A DNA stretch of 64,000 bases from Aphelenchoides besseyi (Eukaryota; Nematoda; Chromadorea; Rhabditida; Aphelenchoididae), in NCBI GenBank assembly GCA_024699855.1, contig JAMPIQ010000001.1, positions 14,632,001 to 14,696,000 of the forward strand, read 5' to 3'. Under the pieces are notes generated by a model. The model saw only the letters and a program-made list of their open reading frames with translations, made no database searches and was not told where the DNA came from. Positions 11,817 through 23,026 of the stretch are shown here, one piece after another. Made by a program: the position numbers and the translations under genes. Position 1 is the stretch's first letter; each line of letters opens with the position of its first letter.

Positions 11817-13880
11817 TCTTTTGATCGTTCAATTAATAAACGCAACTCATCCAAAATACTAACTGAAATAGAATAGTCATTAGTTGCGGTACAATGGAAC
11901 ACGCCATTAGGTTTTCGTCGCGACCACACGATAAGAGTAAGCAGTCAATTGAGCTCGATAGCCAATCCCAATGGCGACTTTACGGTGTGGCCTTCGGAAA
12001 TGAAATAAAAACTCCACGGAGCTAATGAAGTGCTCAAATACGCGCACCAATTGAATGCATTAACTTTGCCGTCAACTTGGACCGGTGAAAAGGGCGGGCC
12101 AAAGGTTGCGCGTGTAGGAAGTTTCGATGGAAAAAATTGTAAATTAACTTGACTTCTAGCTGTGAGCATAACGAATATCGTAGAACGAATTTATTATATC
12201 CAGTGATTAATGGACCAAACATCACAAAGAAACAAGCATTGTGTATCGGAGTACGGATTCCACGAATCAGTTGTCCTTCAACGTTAACTCACTAGTCGCG
12301 AATGTAATTAAAATGCGAAATGAGTTTGCAAGTTGTCGTTAAAACACAATTCGAATAACGCGGTCAACATTGCAGGTTGGATTAGAGGAAAGTAATGAGG
12401 TTACGTGCAAACTAGTGACATGCATAGACTAAATCGCGAAATCTCAAAACCCAGAGGTTATTGAAGCAACAGTAATGAGATAAAGTACAATTTGCAGTAT
12501 GTCCAAAATCTTCTGTTAATGCTCTAGTTAGGTATTCAAGTCGTGAATTGAATTTGATTGTCGACAATCCTGTGAATCCAAACTCGGATAATGAGTTGGC
12601 ACTAAAGTAGTGCGATTGATATACGAACATCAGAATCGACGACTAAATGGAAATGCGGAAACGATCAAGTTGAGTGTCAACACATCACGCCGCAGGCAAA
12701 CCGCCGAACAAATCGAAAACAACTGACGACAGTTGGCCACTGGGAAAATGAAACCGCAAAAAACTGAAGACAAATCGGGACGTTTGAAAAGACGAAAATT
12801 GATGCAACGACCACAAAGAACAGAAACGAGTCATTTTCTCATCGGTTATAACAACGTTGAGTGGCGATTAGAAAGCCAGACGACAGTTTTTGCGTAATGC
12901 GCAGAGTTTCCAACGTTTTTTTGGTAACACGCAAAAGAACGCAACCGAAAGTCATTTGTTATTTGGGGTTGGAAGTCGGAGCTCATAACAGGGAAACGAA
13001 GAAAAGTTTTGGCTCATAAAACGTGCAGAAAACGACGTTTAAAGAAAAATGGCGCGTAAAAGTGAAAATGCCGAAGCACAAACGAGACGACAAAAAACCC
13101 GGTGTTTTTTTGTGAAACCAAAACTACCTTCTGATGTCGAAGGTCATAAAGTGAGTCGTCGATGTTCGTCGTCATAAACGACCATCTTGTATTTGCGCTG
13201 TTACATGGCCTGTAGTCCAGAGAATAGTCTCACTTGTGTTCGATTCCATAGGAAACTTTAATTCAACAACAAGTTAGGAGGCGAATGTTGTTTTCGGATC
13301 GCCATTTTCCCGCAATTTTGACTCTGAGGATCGAATGTCTCCAACTGTTGAGCCAAAAACACCGGATCATGAAATTCTCTTACCTGCAGCCAAAAAGCAA
13401 ATCCCACGCTACTCCACAAGAAGCCAATAAGTGGGTTGCATGAAGAAGTTTCGCTTGCAACACGCTGAGGAGTTTGTCAGCAGATGGCCTTGTTTCAGCA
13501 CTGTCATTTGCATTATGGTTAGAAAGACCGAAGATTTACACTTGATGTCAAAAACAGACAGTGGACTCTAACACAAATCACGTGTGACAATCAAAACGCG
13601 TTTGAAAATCCCAACCAATTTGAAGCAAAACCCGTTGACTCAACCGAAGAGAACCGAAAGCGCAAATGTTTTTGAATTGGAAATTACGTTAAGTTGATTA
13701 AACGCGGCAGTTGGTCGTCCGCAAATTTGCGTCTTGTCATCTGCATTTCGGCTGAAGACGATTCTCGATTCGTTATGAAAATTGTGCTTAAACAAGATGT
13801 CCATGGACTTGCTAACAGTTAAACTGAACAAAAGCATTCAAACCCCAAAACCCTCATGGTTTGGACCGTCAATTCAACGG
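11817..13880. other. Long non-coding interval upstream of the Ly6 gene
   Basis: No convincing exon is seen on either strand over 2 kb. A minus-strand stretch near 11830-11930 ends in TATTTCAG immediately upstream of the Ly6 exon 1 and could be a 5' UTR exon. The rest has only short random frames. Confidence 0.45.
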
Positions 13881-13893
13881 ACACTTATCGATG

Positions 13894-13901
13894 TATAAAT
13901 A
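13894..13901 (+). promoter_or_regulatory. TATA box candidate without an identified gene
   Basis: TATAAATA followed by a GC-richer stretch and a pyrimidine-rich segment. The gene it would serve is not identified; the next supportable transcript-like feature on this strand is the structured RNA candidate about 0.9 kb downstream. Confidence 0.3.
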
Positions 13902-14785
13902 GGCGGCGAGAAACTAATTACCAGTTGACTTCGTTTAGTTTCGTTTTTATCGTCTTCGCTCCTTCGCGCACACTTCGAACCGTCGCCTTTTCTTAGCTGC
14001 CGACCGCTTCATTTCGATGAATAATTCACCTCCAATATGAGGCGCGGGAATACTCGAACTGGTCTTCTTCTCATGTGTGTGGATCCTCAAAACTCGTTGG
14101 AATGGACGGGAAGTTTGGATAATAAGCGACTATGACGTAATTTTCATATCAAACTATCGTCTTCGAAGTCCATTGTTGCCGTAAACTCATTAACTTTCTT
14201 AAGACAAAATGCAACTCAATAATCCTTCTCCTTTATTCTGTTGCTAATTCCGTCCACCCAACTTACTTCAATTCGCTATTATTCTCGCTTTGCAAACTCT
14301 TCTTCACGTCAAACCACATTCTTTTGATGAATACAGCGAAAACGAAGAGGTCGGTCAAAAATTGCATATTTGAGTTGATTACGGTTGATTAGAGAAGAGT
14401 GTATTTCTGGCAATAAAGGTCCTGTTACGAACAAAAAAGTGATTATTTTGGAGCTCAGAGCAATGAATCATACACAGGTGCAAGAGAAAGATGTTCCAAA
14501 AGAGTCGAAAAGAGAGCGCAGTGAACGACAAAGCGATCAAACCGCTAACCCAGCAATGTGTCGGTACCCGCAAGCACATAAAGGTCGCTAGCTGCCCGTT
14601 CATTTTCGACTACCGCTTTCTGGCGGTAGTTCGTCTACTTCTTGTTGGGCTTCCAAATCCTACACAAGAAAAATACGAGAAGCATGTTACAACATGCATC
14701 TCGTTGATCGGTATGTCAGCGTTTTTCAACGCAGACAACCAAACATCTCCTATATCGCCAGAGTGCGTTTATGGGGGAAGTAAAA

Positions 14786-14891
14786 TCGCAACGTTGCATG
14801 ACAATTCTTCGGAATTGACGTTGTGTAGTAGGCTTTCGGCTCTAGATCATGCCTAGACGGAATTTTTACAAAGTTCTCATTGCCGAGGACC
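14786..14891 (+). ncRNA. Candidate Sm-class structured RNA, copy 1
   Basis: The segment folds into three ordered parts. First is a long arm CAACGT (14789-14794) / ACGTTG (14818-14823) enclosing CAATTC-TTCG-GAATTG (14802-14817), which closes on a UUCG tetraloop. Next is a small hairpin TCTAG (14841-14845) / CTAGA (14853-14857). Then comes an Sm-like site AATTTTTA (14861-14868), followed by a 3' hairpin GTTCTC (14873-14878) / GAGGAC (14885-14890). A second copy on the other strand at about 51.8 kb keeps all these elements with compensatory changes. Sm site plus 3' hairpin is the architecture of snRNA, SmY and spliced-leader RNAs. I cannot assign it to a named family, and the 5' end is unknown. 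Confidence 0.5.
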
Positions 14892-15778
14892 GAAACAAAA
14901 GTCAAGTTCGCTTACTCATTAGTAGCAAACGAAAACACTCAAAGTCCTCCATTGACCATTCCAATTCCATTGGATCGGAATCTGCGCGTCTTTAGCTAAC
15001 GGTCAAATTTGATTGGCCACTTTCGACTCGCCTTTGGCCAAGTGGTCAGCAATTGTACTCCTCGGATTTGGCGGAGATTTCGACTTTTTCTCGCTAATGT
15101 TCGCCGACTTTTCGTTGCCATTTTCTTGTCGACAAAGACGATTGTGTCCGACGGCGATTCCAAATCTCATCAAGACGCAACATTTGACTAATATTCTTGA
15201 GCGCCAAAAAGCTGGAATACTTTGTGTAGCATCTCGATTGAAAGCTTTGATTCTCAGTAACCAATCGAAACTTAACCGCAAATGAAATCAATTAACCAAA
15301 ACAATATCAACCGCCAAAAAAGCCCATTTTATTCACCGATTGATGGAACTCTTACCAGAGAAATAAGTTGGTATTGGTCAACGAAGACCCTAATCACATG
15401 AAAGTAACAGTGGTCTGTTGAGTCGAAGTGAGCCGGTAGATGAATGTCAAAAACAAATGGAATCCTTCAATTGGTTCTAGTATCTGATCGTCGAAGTTTT
15501 TCAATTAACATATTGCTAATGATTGCTTTTGATCTAATGCTAGTTATCTAATTAATAGTCGTCTTTGTGACCTACAAAGTTTGAATTTTGATTTCTGGAC
15601 TTTCAATGCAAAAAACCAAACGATTCATGTTCGCAATTCTGTTTGTTGAAATTACACTCATGATCTTTCAGACAGTTTCAATTGACTCGAACGTTAACAG
15701 AAAGAAGAAGACCGAAAAGATTCATCGGTCCGCTCAAATTCCGAATGTATCATAATCGCCCTTGTTGGATTCGATTGA
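14892..15778. other. Intergenic stretch with overlapping opposite-strand frames
   Basis: Open frames of 60-92 codons lie on both strands at 15003-15291. None has a recognisable motif, signal peptide or splicing pattern, and I do not call them genes. The 3' part is the promoter region of the repeat-protein gene starting at 15861. Confidence 0.4.
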
Positions 15779-15786
15779 TATAAAAG
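15779..15786 (+). promoter_or_regulatory. TATA box of APV-repeat gene A
   Basis: TATAAAAG lies 82 bases before the ATG at 15861. The paralogue at 30989 has an identical octamer 75 bases before its ATG, which supports a real core promoter of a strongly expressed gene. Confidence 0.55.
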
Positions 15787-15860
15787 ACATAACCATCTTA
15801 AGTGCAAACATCCATTCTCTCGTGTTCAATTCGATTTGATAATCAAAAGACGAACTCGAG

Positions 15861-17390
15861 ATGTTCAGCAAAACGGTGCTCGTTCTCAGCGTTACGGTTC
15901 TCGTCGCAGTTGCTGAATGGCGTAAGTATTCTAAATTGCAGATTCAAACTAATGAGATACTTTTACAGCCGGTCCATCGGAAACCATTTATATTCCAGGA
16001 CCTTCGGAAGCGCCGGTATTTCCGAACAGGTTGGTTTGACTGCCTTGTCCTTAATTATTAATCTGTTCATTTTCAGCTATCAAACTTCAACTCAAGCTGT
16101 GCCCAATGCTCCCGTAGCGCCAGTTACCGAGCAATACGAACAAGCAGAAGGACCGATTGAGTAAGCGGACGAGCTCATTATTCTACATCTTCATTTTCAA
16201 GATACTATGGACCAATTCAAATCACACCTGCTTCACCAGTCGCTCCAGTTCAAAATACTCAAGCACAATACGAACAACCACAAAGCTATCAAACTGAAGC
16301 TCCAGTTGCTCCGGTTGCTCCGGTTGCCCCGGTTGCCCCGGTCACTCAACCACAATACGAACAACCGCAAAGCTATCAAACTGAGGCTCCAGTTGCTCCG
16401 GTTGCTCCGGTTGCCCCGGTTGCCCCGGTCACTCAACCACAATACGAACAACCGCAAAGCTATCAAACTGAGGCTCCAGTTGCTCCGGTTGCCCCGGTTG
16501 CCCCGGTCACTCAACCACAATACGAACAACCGCAAAGCTATCAAACTGAGGCTCCAGTTGCTCCGGTTGCTCCGGTTGCCCCGGTCACTCAACCACAATA
16601 CGAACAACCGCAAAGCTATCAACCCGAAGCTCCAGTTGCTCCTGTGGCACCTGTCCAACAATACGGTATGTTTTTGAAGTTAAACACAAACTCACTACTT
16701 TGTACTTCAGAAGCTCCGTCAACCGTTCCGACTCCAGTTGCTCCAGTGACTCAGCCTCAATACCAACAACCACAGGCCTATCAAACTGAAGCTCCGGTCG
16801 CTCCAGTTGCCCCGGTCACTCAACCCCAATATCAACAACCGCAACAATACGGTAAGCTACTAGTCGTCAAATAAAAGCATGCCTCTTCGATTCTAGAAGC
16901 ACCTACAACTCAACCATCAGCGCCAATTGCTCCAGTAACTCAACAGCAATACGGCTCTTACCAAACTGAAGCTCCAGTTGCTCCGGTCGCTCCCGTCGAA
17001 ACCCCTCAAGCTCCGGTCCAACAATATGGTCAGTAATCTCTTTTGTTCGATCATTTTGGGTTTTCAGAAGCTCCGACGACTGTTCCTGCTCCCGTAGCTC
17101 CCGTTCAACAATACCAACCACAAACCCAAGCTCCGATTGCTCCGGTCGCTCCAGTCCAACAATACCGTATATTTGCCTTCTCTCGAAAATGAACTAATTT
17201 TTCAGAAGCACCATCAAACGTTCCAGCTCCGGTTGCTCCCGTTCAAACTCAACCTGCTCAACAACCACAATATCGAAGCCAATTCGTTTACCGCCGAATT
17301 GCAGCGACCGTTGACGTCCCCGCGACTGGTCTGTCGACTTCTAACTCGACAGGAAGCCATGAATCGCCGGAAAGCATCGAAAACAACTGA
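15861..17390 (+). CDS. Secreted Pro/Gln/Tyr-rich repeat protein A (APV / QPQYEQPQSYQ repeats)
   Basis: ATG at 15861 opens a signal peptide (FSKTVLVLSVTVLVAVAEW). Short phase-1 introns follow, with the main repeat exon at about 16200-16664 holding five copies of a QYEQPQSYQTEAPVAPV unit. Four further exons each begin EAPxTVPAPVAPV and end near QQYG. The C-terminus is unique (QFVYRRIAATVDVP, then STGSHESPESIENN) with TGA at 17388-17390 and AATAAA at 17459. A secreted low-complexity Pro/Gln/Tyr repeat protein suggests an extracellular structural role such as cuticle, eggshell or secretion matrix. That is inference: I recognise no named family. It is a close paralogue of the gene at 30989-32619. 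Because the repeat units are multiples of three bases, the other frames are also open, and they are not genes. Confidence 0.85.
16265..17158 (+). repeat. Segment nearly identical to 31271-32528, with 90/78-bp tandem units
   Basis: The tandem array has five units starting near 16266, 16354, 16440, 16518 and 16596 (spacings about 90, 90, 78, 78). The sequence after the array, including three introns (for example the one opening GTATGTTTTTGAAG), matches gene B with only about four differences in some 560 bases. Similarity stops abruptly after GCTCCAGTCCAA at about 17158. Confidence 0.85.
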
Positions 17391-17627
17391 ACGTCTCGAT
17401 TTTCATTTGAATCTTATTGTTTGCGGCGTATTTTGTATTAGTCACTTTGCATTCTACGAATAAACTTCAAATTTGACAACTTGTGATCGTCAAAATCATT
17501 TTAAACTGAATTTGAAGGTCGAACAAGTATAGAAAAGATTGAAGCTTCTTGTTTGTCTTCATTTCAATTTGCCAATCAATCGGTTACAGTCGTTTTGTAT
17601 TTGAAGCGGTTGATCTTCGTTGTAACG

Positions 17628-17962
17628 ATGTTGAAAATCACATCACTTGGCTTGTTTCTTTTGGTCATTAACTTTGTCGTCGTGATTTTGTCTGCTGCCG
17701 AAAACGATCAGGTTGGTCGAGAGTTGAAGCATTTCACTCCCCAACTTTACAGGAATTATTTTTTGGACAAAAGGACGAAGTTGTGGCTGCAAATAAAGCA
17801 AAAGAATTGATGAAGAACGGGATCGTCTTCACGACATTTGCTTTGGCGTGAGTTCTTTCACGAGTTTCAGACCTTCTGTTCAGATCGTGTCTGTTCTTGG
17901 CGCTTTCCAGTTCGATGGTATACGATGGCGTGTTCAGACGTCACAAACCGCCAGCCCGATGA
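17628..17962 (+). CDS. Small membrane protein, signal peptide plus one transmembrane helix
   Basis: Three exons join as ATG 17628 to about 17711, 17753-17848 and about 17882-17962. The protein starts with a hydrophobic leader (LGLFLLVINFVVVILSAAE), then a short charged helix (ELFFGQKDEVVAANKAKELM) and a second hydrophobic stretch (GIVFTTFALASCLFLALSSS), and ends RRHKPPAR with TGA at 17960-17962. AATAAA lies at 17989. About 85 residues. I do not recognise the family; the architecture indicates a small type I or two-pass membrane protein. Confidence 0.65.
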
Positions 17963-18265
17963 ACAAAAGCTCCTTAAAGCTTTTGAAATAAAATGGAGAG
18001 ATTTCCGTTTCTCAAATTTGATCTTCAGTCAATCGACCAAAAACATTTTCAAACCGTTGACTCACCTTACAAATTTTGTCCATTAAATAGATGATTTGGT
18101 CATCTTCCTTTCGAATTTCTTCGTTCGAACGTTTAAAACCGAAGGTTACTCATACCGATTGATCATTTTGTCTCATCCAATCATTCTTGTTTGTATATTC
18201 AAGTGCTCATAAACCGCTTTAAACATCGAATTTCCGTCCACATTCTTCATTTGGTGAAACTTACG

Positions 18266-19187
18266 ATGTGGACTTATCGTTTGTTTCTTTTCTTTTTGGC
18301 TTCGATTACATTCAGTGCAGAGTTCGGGAACGCACAAGGAGCTTGTAAGTTCGGATGTCGATTAAATTTATTGTTTTCAAACATTCAGTTGCTCATTTTC
18401 GATCCCAACAAGAACCACAAGCTCAACAAGGTCAGCAACAACAACAACAAGCTCAGCAAGAAGCTCAATGGAATGGTCAGCAGTCTCAAATGGCATCTCA
18501 GCAACCGGCTGTGCAGTTCAATCCGACAACCGAATCTCCACAAAGTGCTCCTACTCCGAGTCCTATTGATTGCCATATAAGAGAAGATGGCACCTACCTG
18601 CCGGTAAGAAAACAACCAATACGTTTGGTTATCTACTTTTTTAGGAAGAACAACCGTGCTCTCAGATTTATTACATTTGTTCTCATGGTATATCGCGCTA
18701 TCAATTCTGTCCACGGTGAGTTGTTGCTTCTCTTCATTGATCTTTGTGTTTCAGAGGACTGTTCTTTGATGCAGAAACGGGAGCTTGCAATTTCCGCGAT
18801 GAAGTTGACGATTGCAATCACGGTTTCACAAAGCTAACTCCCAGACCAACTCGACATCCGTCTACTGATGCGCCGCAACCAACAGCAACCGAGACTCAAG
18901 AACAAGAAACTTCTGCTTCAATTTCTCAGAACCAACCACAGAACCCACAAGATCAACAAAATTCGACTACAACTGAAAAACCAAATGAACAATCGACTCA
19001 AAAGTACACGAAGAAACCGGAACAGTCGAATCAAGGAACAACCGAAGCACCGCAACCGAACTCAAATTCGACGACTGAAGTTTCTGATGAGCAAAACAAC
19101 TCCAATTCTACCGGTACTGCGCCTCACAAGCCAAAGCACCACAGCGACTCGACGCATCACCACGGACCGAAACCTCACAATAATTGA
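18266..19187 (+). CDS. Secreted chitin-binding (peritrophin-A/CBM14) protein with Gln- and Thr-rich flanks
   Basis: ATG at 18266 gives a signal peptide (YRLFLFFLASITFSAEFGNAQ). A Gln-rich spacer follows (QAQQGQQQQQQAQQ), then one type-2 chitin-binding domain with six cysteines in the expected order: DCHIREDGTYLP, EQPCSQIYYICSHG, YQFCPRGLFFD, GACNF, DDCNHG. The domain is assembled across introns at about 18352-18388, 18603-18642 and 18716-18754. The C-terminal third is Thr/Gln/Asn/Pro-rich and ends in a His-rich tail; TGA at 19185-19187 and AATAAA at 19209. Such proteins bind chitin in eggshell, pharyngeal lining or cuticle. The gene lies in a run of secreted-protein genes on the same strand. 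Confidence 0.87.
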
Positions 19188-19376
19188 GCTAAAGCTTGTT
19201 TTCTCGGAATAAACCCTATGATTCGCATTGGCGTATCGGTACAAACAAACAGCGTTTGATTAGTTCTATACAATTACATTTACAAACAAAACAAGTCATT
19301 GAAGATAACGCATGAGTTGCATGTTTTTTCATTTGTTGAGATCTTTTGGATTCATTCGGTTGTCTTCCAATCGGCA

Positions 19377-20088
19377 ATGTTTGATCCCTGCTCCAATGAA
19401 TGCAGCAATGATGCCGTGGGCGACGTAAGCTGACACAGCAAAGTAATCAATCAGCTTTTTCAGAAAGAAATCAACTCATCGTCCGAAGTGAAGAGCGAAG
19501 GTGATCGCTGGTTTATGGTTATTGCCGGACTTCGTCGTATTGCTAACGGTCGGTTACTATTGTTGTTATCATTATTGCGATCGACTTTAGAACTTCCGGT
19601 TGTTCCTTCTGATTCTGTTACAAACCCCATTAATTCGATCGTAACTTCTGAATTCGCGATTGATTGTTCTTCATTGCGAAAACAAACTGCGGAGCCCAAA
19701 AACTCAACAGAAAATGAACAGTCAACCGATTTGCAATCGTGTCAATCTTTCCTGTGGACTACCAAATCGACAACTGGTGACTACTAGACTATCAAAGTAA
19801 TCCAACGGATTGTATTCAGAGTACGAGAACTTGGATTCGAATGCATTTTCATTAAAACAAAATGCACTGGACGTGGCAAGCTCTTCAAACGATCTTCCGA
19901 TCAAGGAAACTGGTTTGTTCCATTCGAATTGCAACGTTATTTTGAGCTTAGAGGAGTTTCGTTTTTCTGCGCCGTTTAACAGCAACGAAATCTTCGCATT
20001 CTCTGGCTCGATATCTGCGTACGTGAACTTGCTTGAGACGATTGCACACGATTATGTTCGTTTGGTCAAATTGAAGTCTCGTGAATAA
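19377..20088 (+). CDS. Orphan acidic/Ser-rich protein
   Basis: Three exons keep phase exactly: 19377-19424 (MFDPCSNECSNDAVGD), 19464 to about 19779, and about 19827-20088, ending VRLVKLKSRE with TAA at 20086-20088. The stop overlaps an AATAAA. A hydrophobic Leu-rich patch (GRLLLLLSLLRSTLELP) lies in exon 2. I recognise no domain. The gene ends only 28 bases from the stop of the chemoreceptor gene on the opposite strand, so the two 3' UTRs must overlap. The clean introns make it likely real despite the lack of known relatives. Confidence 0.6.
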
Positions 20089-20116
20089 AATTGATTTCTT
20101 TCAATTAACCGTGATC

Positions 20117-21438
20117 TTAGAAACAAGGTTGAATGGGATCTTGGAGCTCATCAATGACCTCGGCTATTGGACAAATCAAAATGCGTTTGTTGCCTAAAGT
20201 GAACTGAAATGAGTGTTGAGTTCGAATCTGAAAGTTTTTTGAGTAAAACGTTTTTCATTGATGAACTCACTGCGTCTTCTAATCCATCCGGTTATCGTTT
20301 TATACCACGGCGAAATGAAGTATAACATCGTGAGGTTATCGATGGTTCTGAATTCAAATACAAATCGATTTAGATTTACGACCATACCCGTGTAAACTCA
20401 TGAGTGCAAGGTTGAGTACCGTTATTTTATCAGTATGTTCGAACTAAAAACTATATTCAAAGTCTTTACTTTTTGCTTACCTTGTAATAAACGAGAAGTC
20501 CTTGGATAGCAAATGGAAAAAGCAAGAGAATGTATGCGATAAAAAGCTCCCAAGTGAAAGCTCGAAACAACATCATTTGTAGGCGAAAAGTTGATTGAAT
20601 TACCGAATTTCGTCTCGTCTTATACAGCACGTGAAGAAGCAAACCGTGTAGCGCATTACCCACGAAGAAAAAGAAAATGAGCATAATTGACATGCAGAAA
20701 TGATAAAAACGAAAATGGTCCTCGTTTTTGAAGCAAACCATTGGTTGATTGACATAAGCGATTAAGACGGGATTTTGAGACAAGAAGTTCGATCGAGTTT
20801 GGTTCCAATTCCACTCTTGACCAAATGCAATAGTTAAGAACATAGTGACATAGACGAATAAATGGACGAAAAGATACAACAAATATATGGATTTTGAGTT
20901 TTCGAAATAGTGATTCAGTTTGTTTGGAAAAACCTATTAATAGTTCTACTTAATAGATCGTCAACTGAAGTTACCTGTGTGAAACGAAAAAGTAAGGTCC
21001 ACAAAATACTGTAAATGATAGTTTACAATCATTACCATTGGTAAACAAACCTTAGATCCAAATTAATCAGTGAAAACATACCAACGTAAAAGGCGAAAAC
21101 GGTCAGATTCTGCGACATTTCAACGATTGGAACAAAAAGAACGCACGTCGTCGGGAACACTGGGATTGGATGAGTGAGAAAAATAATGAAATCAAATACA
21201 TAGCACCATACAACTTAATCGACGGCTTATTTTTTACTGTTATTCTCTCACTTGTATTCAGCAAGTACCAACGATACTTTCTCATTTGTTGAGATTTGAC
21301 CACAACCATATAAATCATTAGAGGTAGCAAAAGACTTGAAGAGACAAAGCTAACGACTACCAATAATCGAACACATCTCTGAAATTTGCAATCAGCATCA
21401 CATTCCGAGTAAACAGCGGACGTGCTCAGAATACTCAT
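20117..21438 (-). CDS. Seven-transmembrane nematode chemoreceptor, Srh/Str-like
   Basis: Exons from 21438 down give hydrophobic segments in the serpentine order. TM1 is LLVVVSFVSSSLLLPLMIYMVV, shown in parts, followed by the KSQQMRKYRWYLLN signature typical of the Srh/Str superfamily. TM2 is FDFIIFLTHPIPVFP, and later come FENSKSIYLLYLFVHLFVY, a glycosylation-rich loop (WNWNQTRSNF) and FYHFCMSIMLIFFFFVGN. TM6 (WELFIAYILLLFPFAIQGLL) and TM7 (NLTMLYFISPWYKTITG) follow. The C-terminus ends IDELQDPIQPCF with TAA at 20117-20119. The short exons near 20990-21080 are not fully resolved. The receptor class is confident; the exact subfamily is less so. Expected in the cilia of chemosensory neurons. 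Confidence 0.8.
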
Positions 21439-22257
21439 GGCTGGTGTTTAGACCATGACCGTGCACTCGAATGAATCTACGAGGTTCGTAAACCTGAACC
21501 CTCGACATTATATTTCTACAAATTGATTCTTGTCTGAGGTTCATTAAACAGGTAGATGTTATTGCCGTTCAGTTAATTTAGTCCGTTCCTAACTTTGCGA
21601 CTTTTTATTGAATTTGGTGTTACAGACAGAACTTAAGAGTTCAAAAATCAACTTATCATTACTGAGAAAACGAGTACTGAGTTAGTGCGAAGAATTGAAG
21701 GAAACTCGACAAAACTATTTCAGATAGTTAACTCAATCCAACTTCCGGTTTCAATGTACTTGTTCTCTTACAAGATATCTGTTTGAAAGAAAAGTTTGGT
21801 GTAGTGTCGTGAAGTACAGCGAGACTCCAGTGCGAATGGATTGAGTCTATTGCAATACAAACGTTATTACGAAGGTCTACGATTGCGACCGTTCGTGTAA
21901 GCAGACAATGTGTGATGAGAACCATTGATGAGTTGTTGTGAAGCACTTGGTATGGTCGTTCTTTCGCATGCAAACGTTTTATGAACAGTCGAAGTTCTGT
22001 TTGGTTAAATCATTTTTTCAGCAACGGTCTCCCGTTAGAAAATACCGAAAAGTATTATCTACAATGAGCTAGTCAGGGATATTCCTGTAGGTATTGGATT
22101 CTGTAGAATTAGAACCACGAAGCCAAATGAAAGACCGTAAGATTAGAAGACGCGCGAAGTATAACCTTCGGTTTGTTGGTTAGGATTCAAACGCAGATTG
22201 GCTTGCACTTGTATTGTGTCCGCAAGTCGAGAGTCAATGGGTTTTATCGACTTGTTG

Positions 22258-22521
22258 CTAATTGGTTGCGTGTTTGGCAATAAACTTTAATCCCGAGAGA
22301 TTTTGTTTCCTTGTATGTAAGATTCCGAGTTCGATCCATAACCTTACTTGCATTACAAGAGTTGAAGAGAAGAAGCAGTCAATATGGTCGATGTCTTTGA
22401 CCCAAGTGTGAGCTTGGCTCAGGTTTCGAGCCAAACACTGTGGTCGAACAACCCAAGTTGTGGAACACTTGGTCTTCACTGATTGGGCACAGAACTCTTT
22501 CAATCGAAATGCATTAGCCAT
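22258..22521 (-). CDS. Hypothetical 87-residue frame, also present in the right arm
   Basis: ATG at 22519-22521 opens ANAFRLKEFCAQSVKTKC with several Cys and Trp residues. A possible splice donor (CAA|GTAAGG) lies inside the frame near 22340, so a spliced form is possible. No domain or signal peptide is seen. Both copies remain open despite two amino-acid changes (Met to Leu, Gly to Glu), but at such a young divergence this is weak evidence. Confidence 0.25.
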   Translation of the reverse strand: MANAFRLKEFCAQSVKTKCSTTWVVRPQCLARNLSQAHTWVKDIDHIDCFFSSTLVMQVRLWIELGILHTRKQNLSGLKFIAKHATN

Positions 22522-22807
22522 CCGATTCGTTTCGTATCTGGAGATTTGATCGACTCAAATGAGTTCGCTATCAGAGAACATTTCAGCCGCACAAACACAG
22601 GAGCTTCGTAACAAATTCTACCAACTCATTGGGTTTCTCGAGGGCTAGAAATTGAGTTGAACCTGCTTCCAACACAACAAGAAATCTTTATCCAGACACT
22701 CTAACAGACAAAATCAGCGGCTTTTAAATGCCGGAACGAGTATCGTTAGTAGTTTGAGCTCCAGTGGTTGCTTCTTCGGTCGTTTCTTTTGTGGTACAGA
22801 AAATAAG

Positions 22808-22912
22808 CATCCATCACTTGGAATTCCGAAGGCATCTCTGATCCACGTATTAACCAAGCCCGTCGTTGCTTAACTCGCCAGATCAGACGACGTGCATTCG
22901 ACGAGGTGTAGA
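22808..22912 (-). rRNA. 5S rRNA-like sequence (possibly a truncated or pseudogene copy)
   Basis: Read on the minus strand, it contains GTCGAATGCACG, then TCTGATCTGGCGAGTTAAGC, GGGCTTGGTTAATACGTGGA and GGAATTCC. This follows the 5S rRNA order, including the box A region (AGTTAAGCAACG) and box C region (GTGGATCAGAGATGCC). Compared with C. elegans 5S as I remember it, a few bases are missing after GCACG, and the two termini do not pair well. A T-rich stretch follows the 3' end. It may be a divergent gene or a pseudogene. Confidence 0.5.
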
Positions 22913-23026
22913 CGAACACACGGTTGTCGGACGAGCGGTGGAGCGGCCGTCTACTCGATGGAATGTGCGTGTGCTCTTTGCGTGGAGCGGGAGAACAAGT
23001 GGGCTTTTTCGCTGCTCTCCGTCAAG

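Noticed and set aside
14491..14856. 121-codon plus-strand frame over the RNA candidate
   Set aside because: No motif or signal; it overlaps the structured RNA element, which explains the conserved block better.
15003..15291. Overlapping 60-92-codon frames on both strands
   Set aside because: Sense and antisense frames are equally open and neither shows a motif, splicing or a poly(A) signal.
16233..16661. Long frames in the other two plus frames and on the minus strand of the APV arrays (also 31112-32047 and 31225-32031)
   Set aside because: The 78- and 90-bp units are multiples of three, so any frame free of stops in one unit stays open through the array. Only the secreted frame has a leader and splice sites.
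22620..22700. Possible spliced-leader RNA near the 5S-like sequence, as in C. elegans 5S arrays
   Set aside because: A segment with TTGGGTTTCTCGAGG looked leader-like, but no GT donor and no Sm site (AATTTTTG) follow at the right distance.
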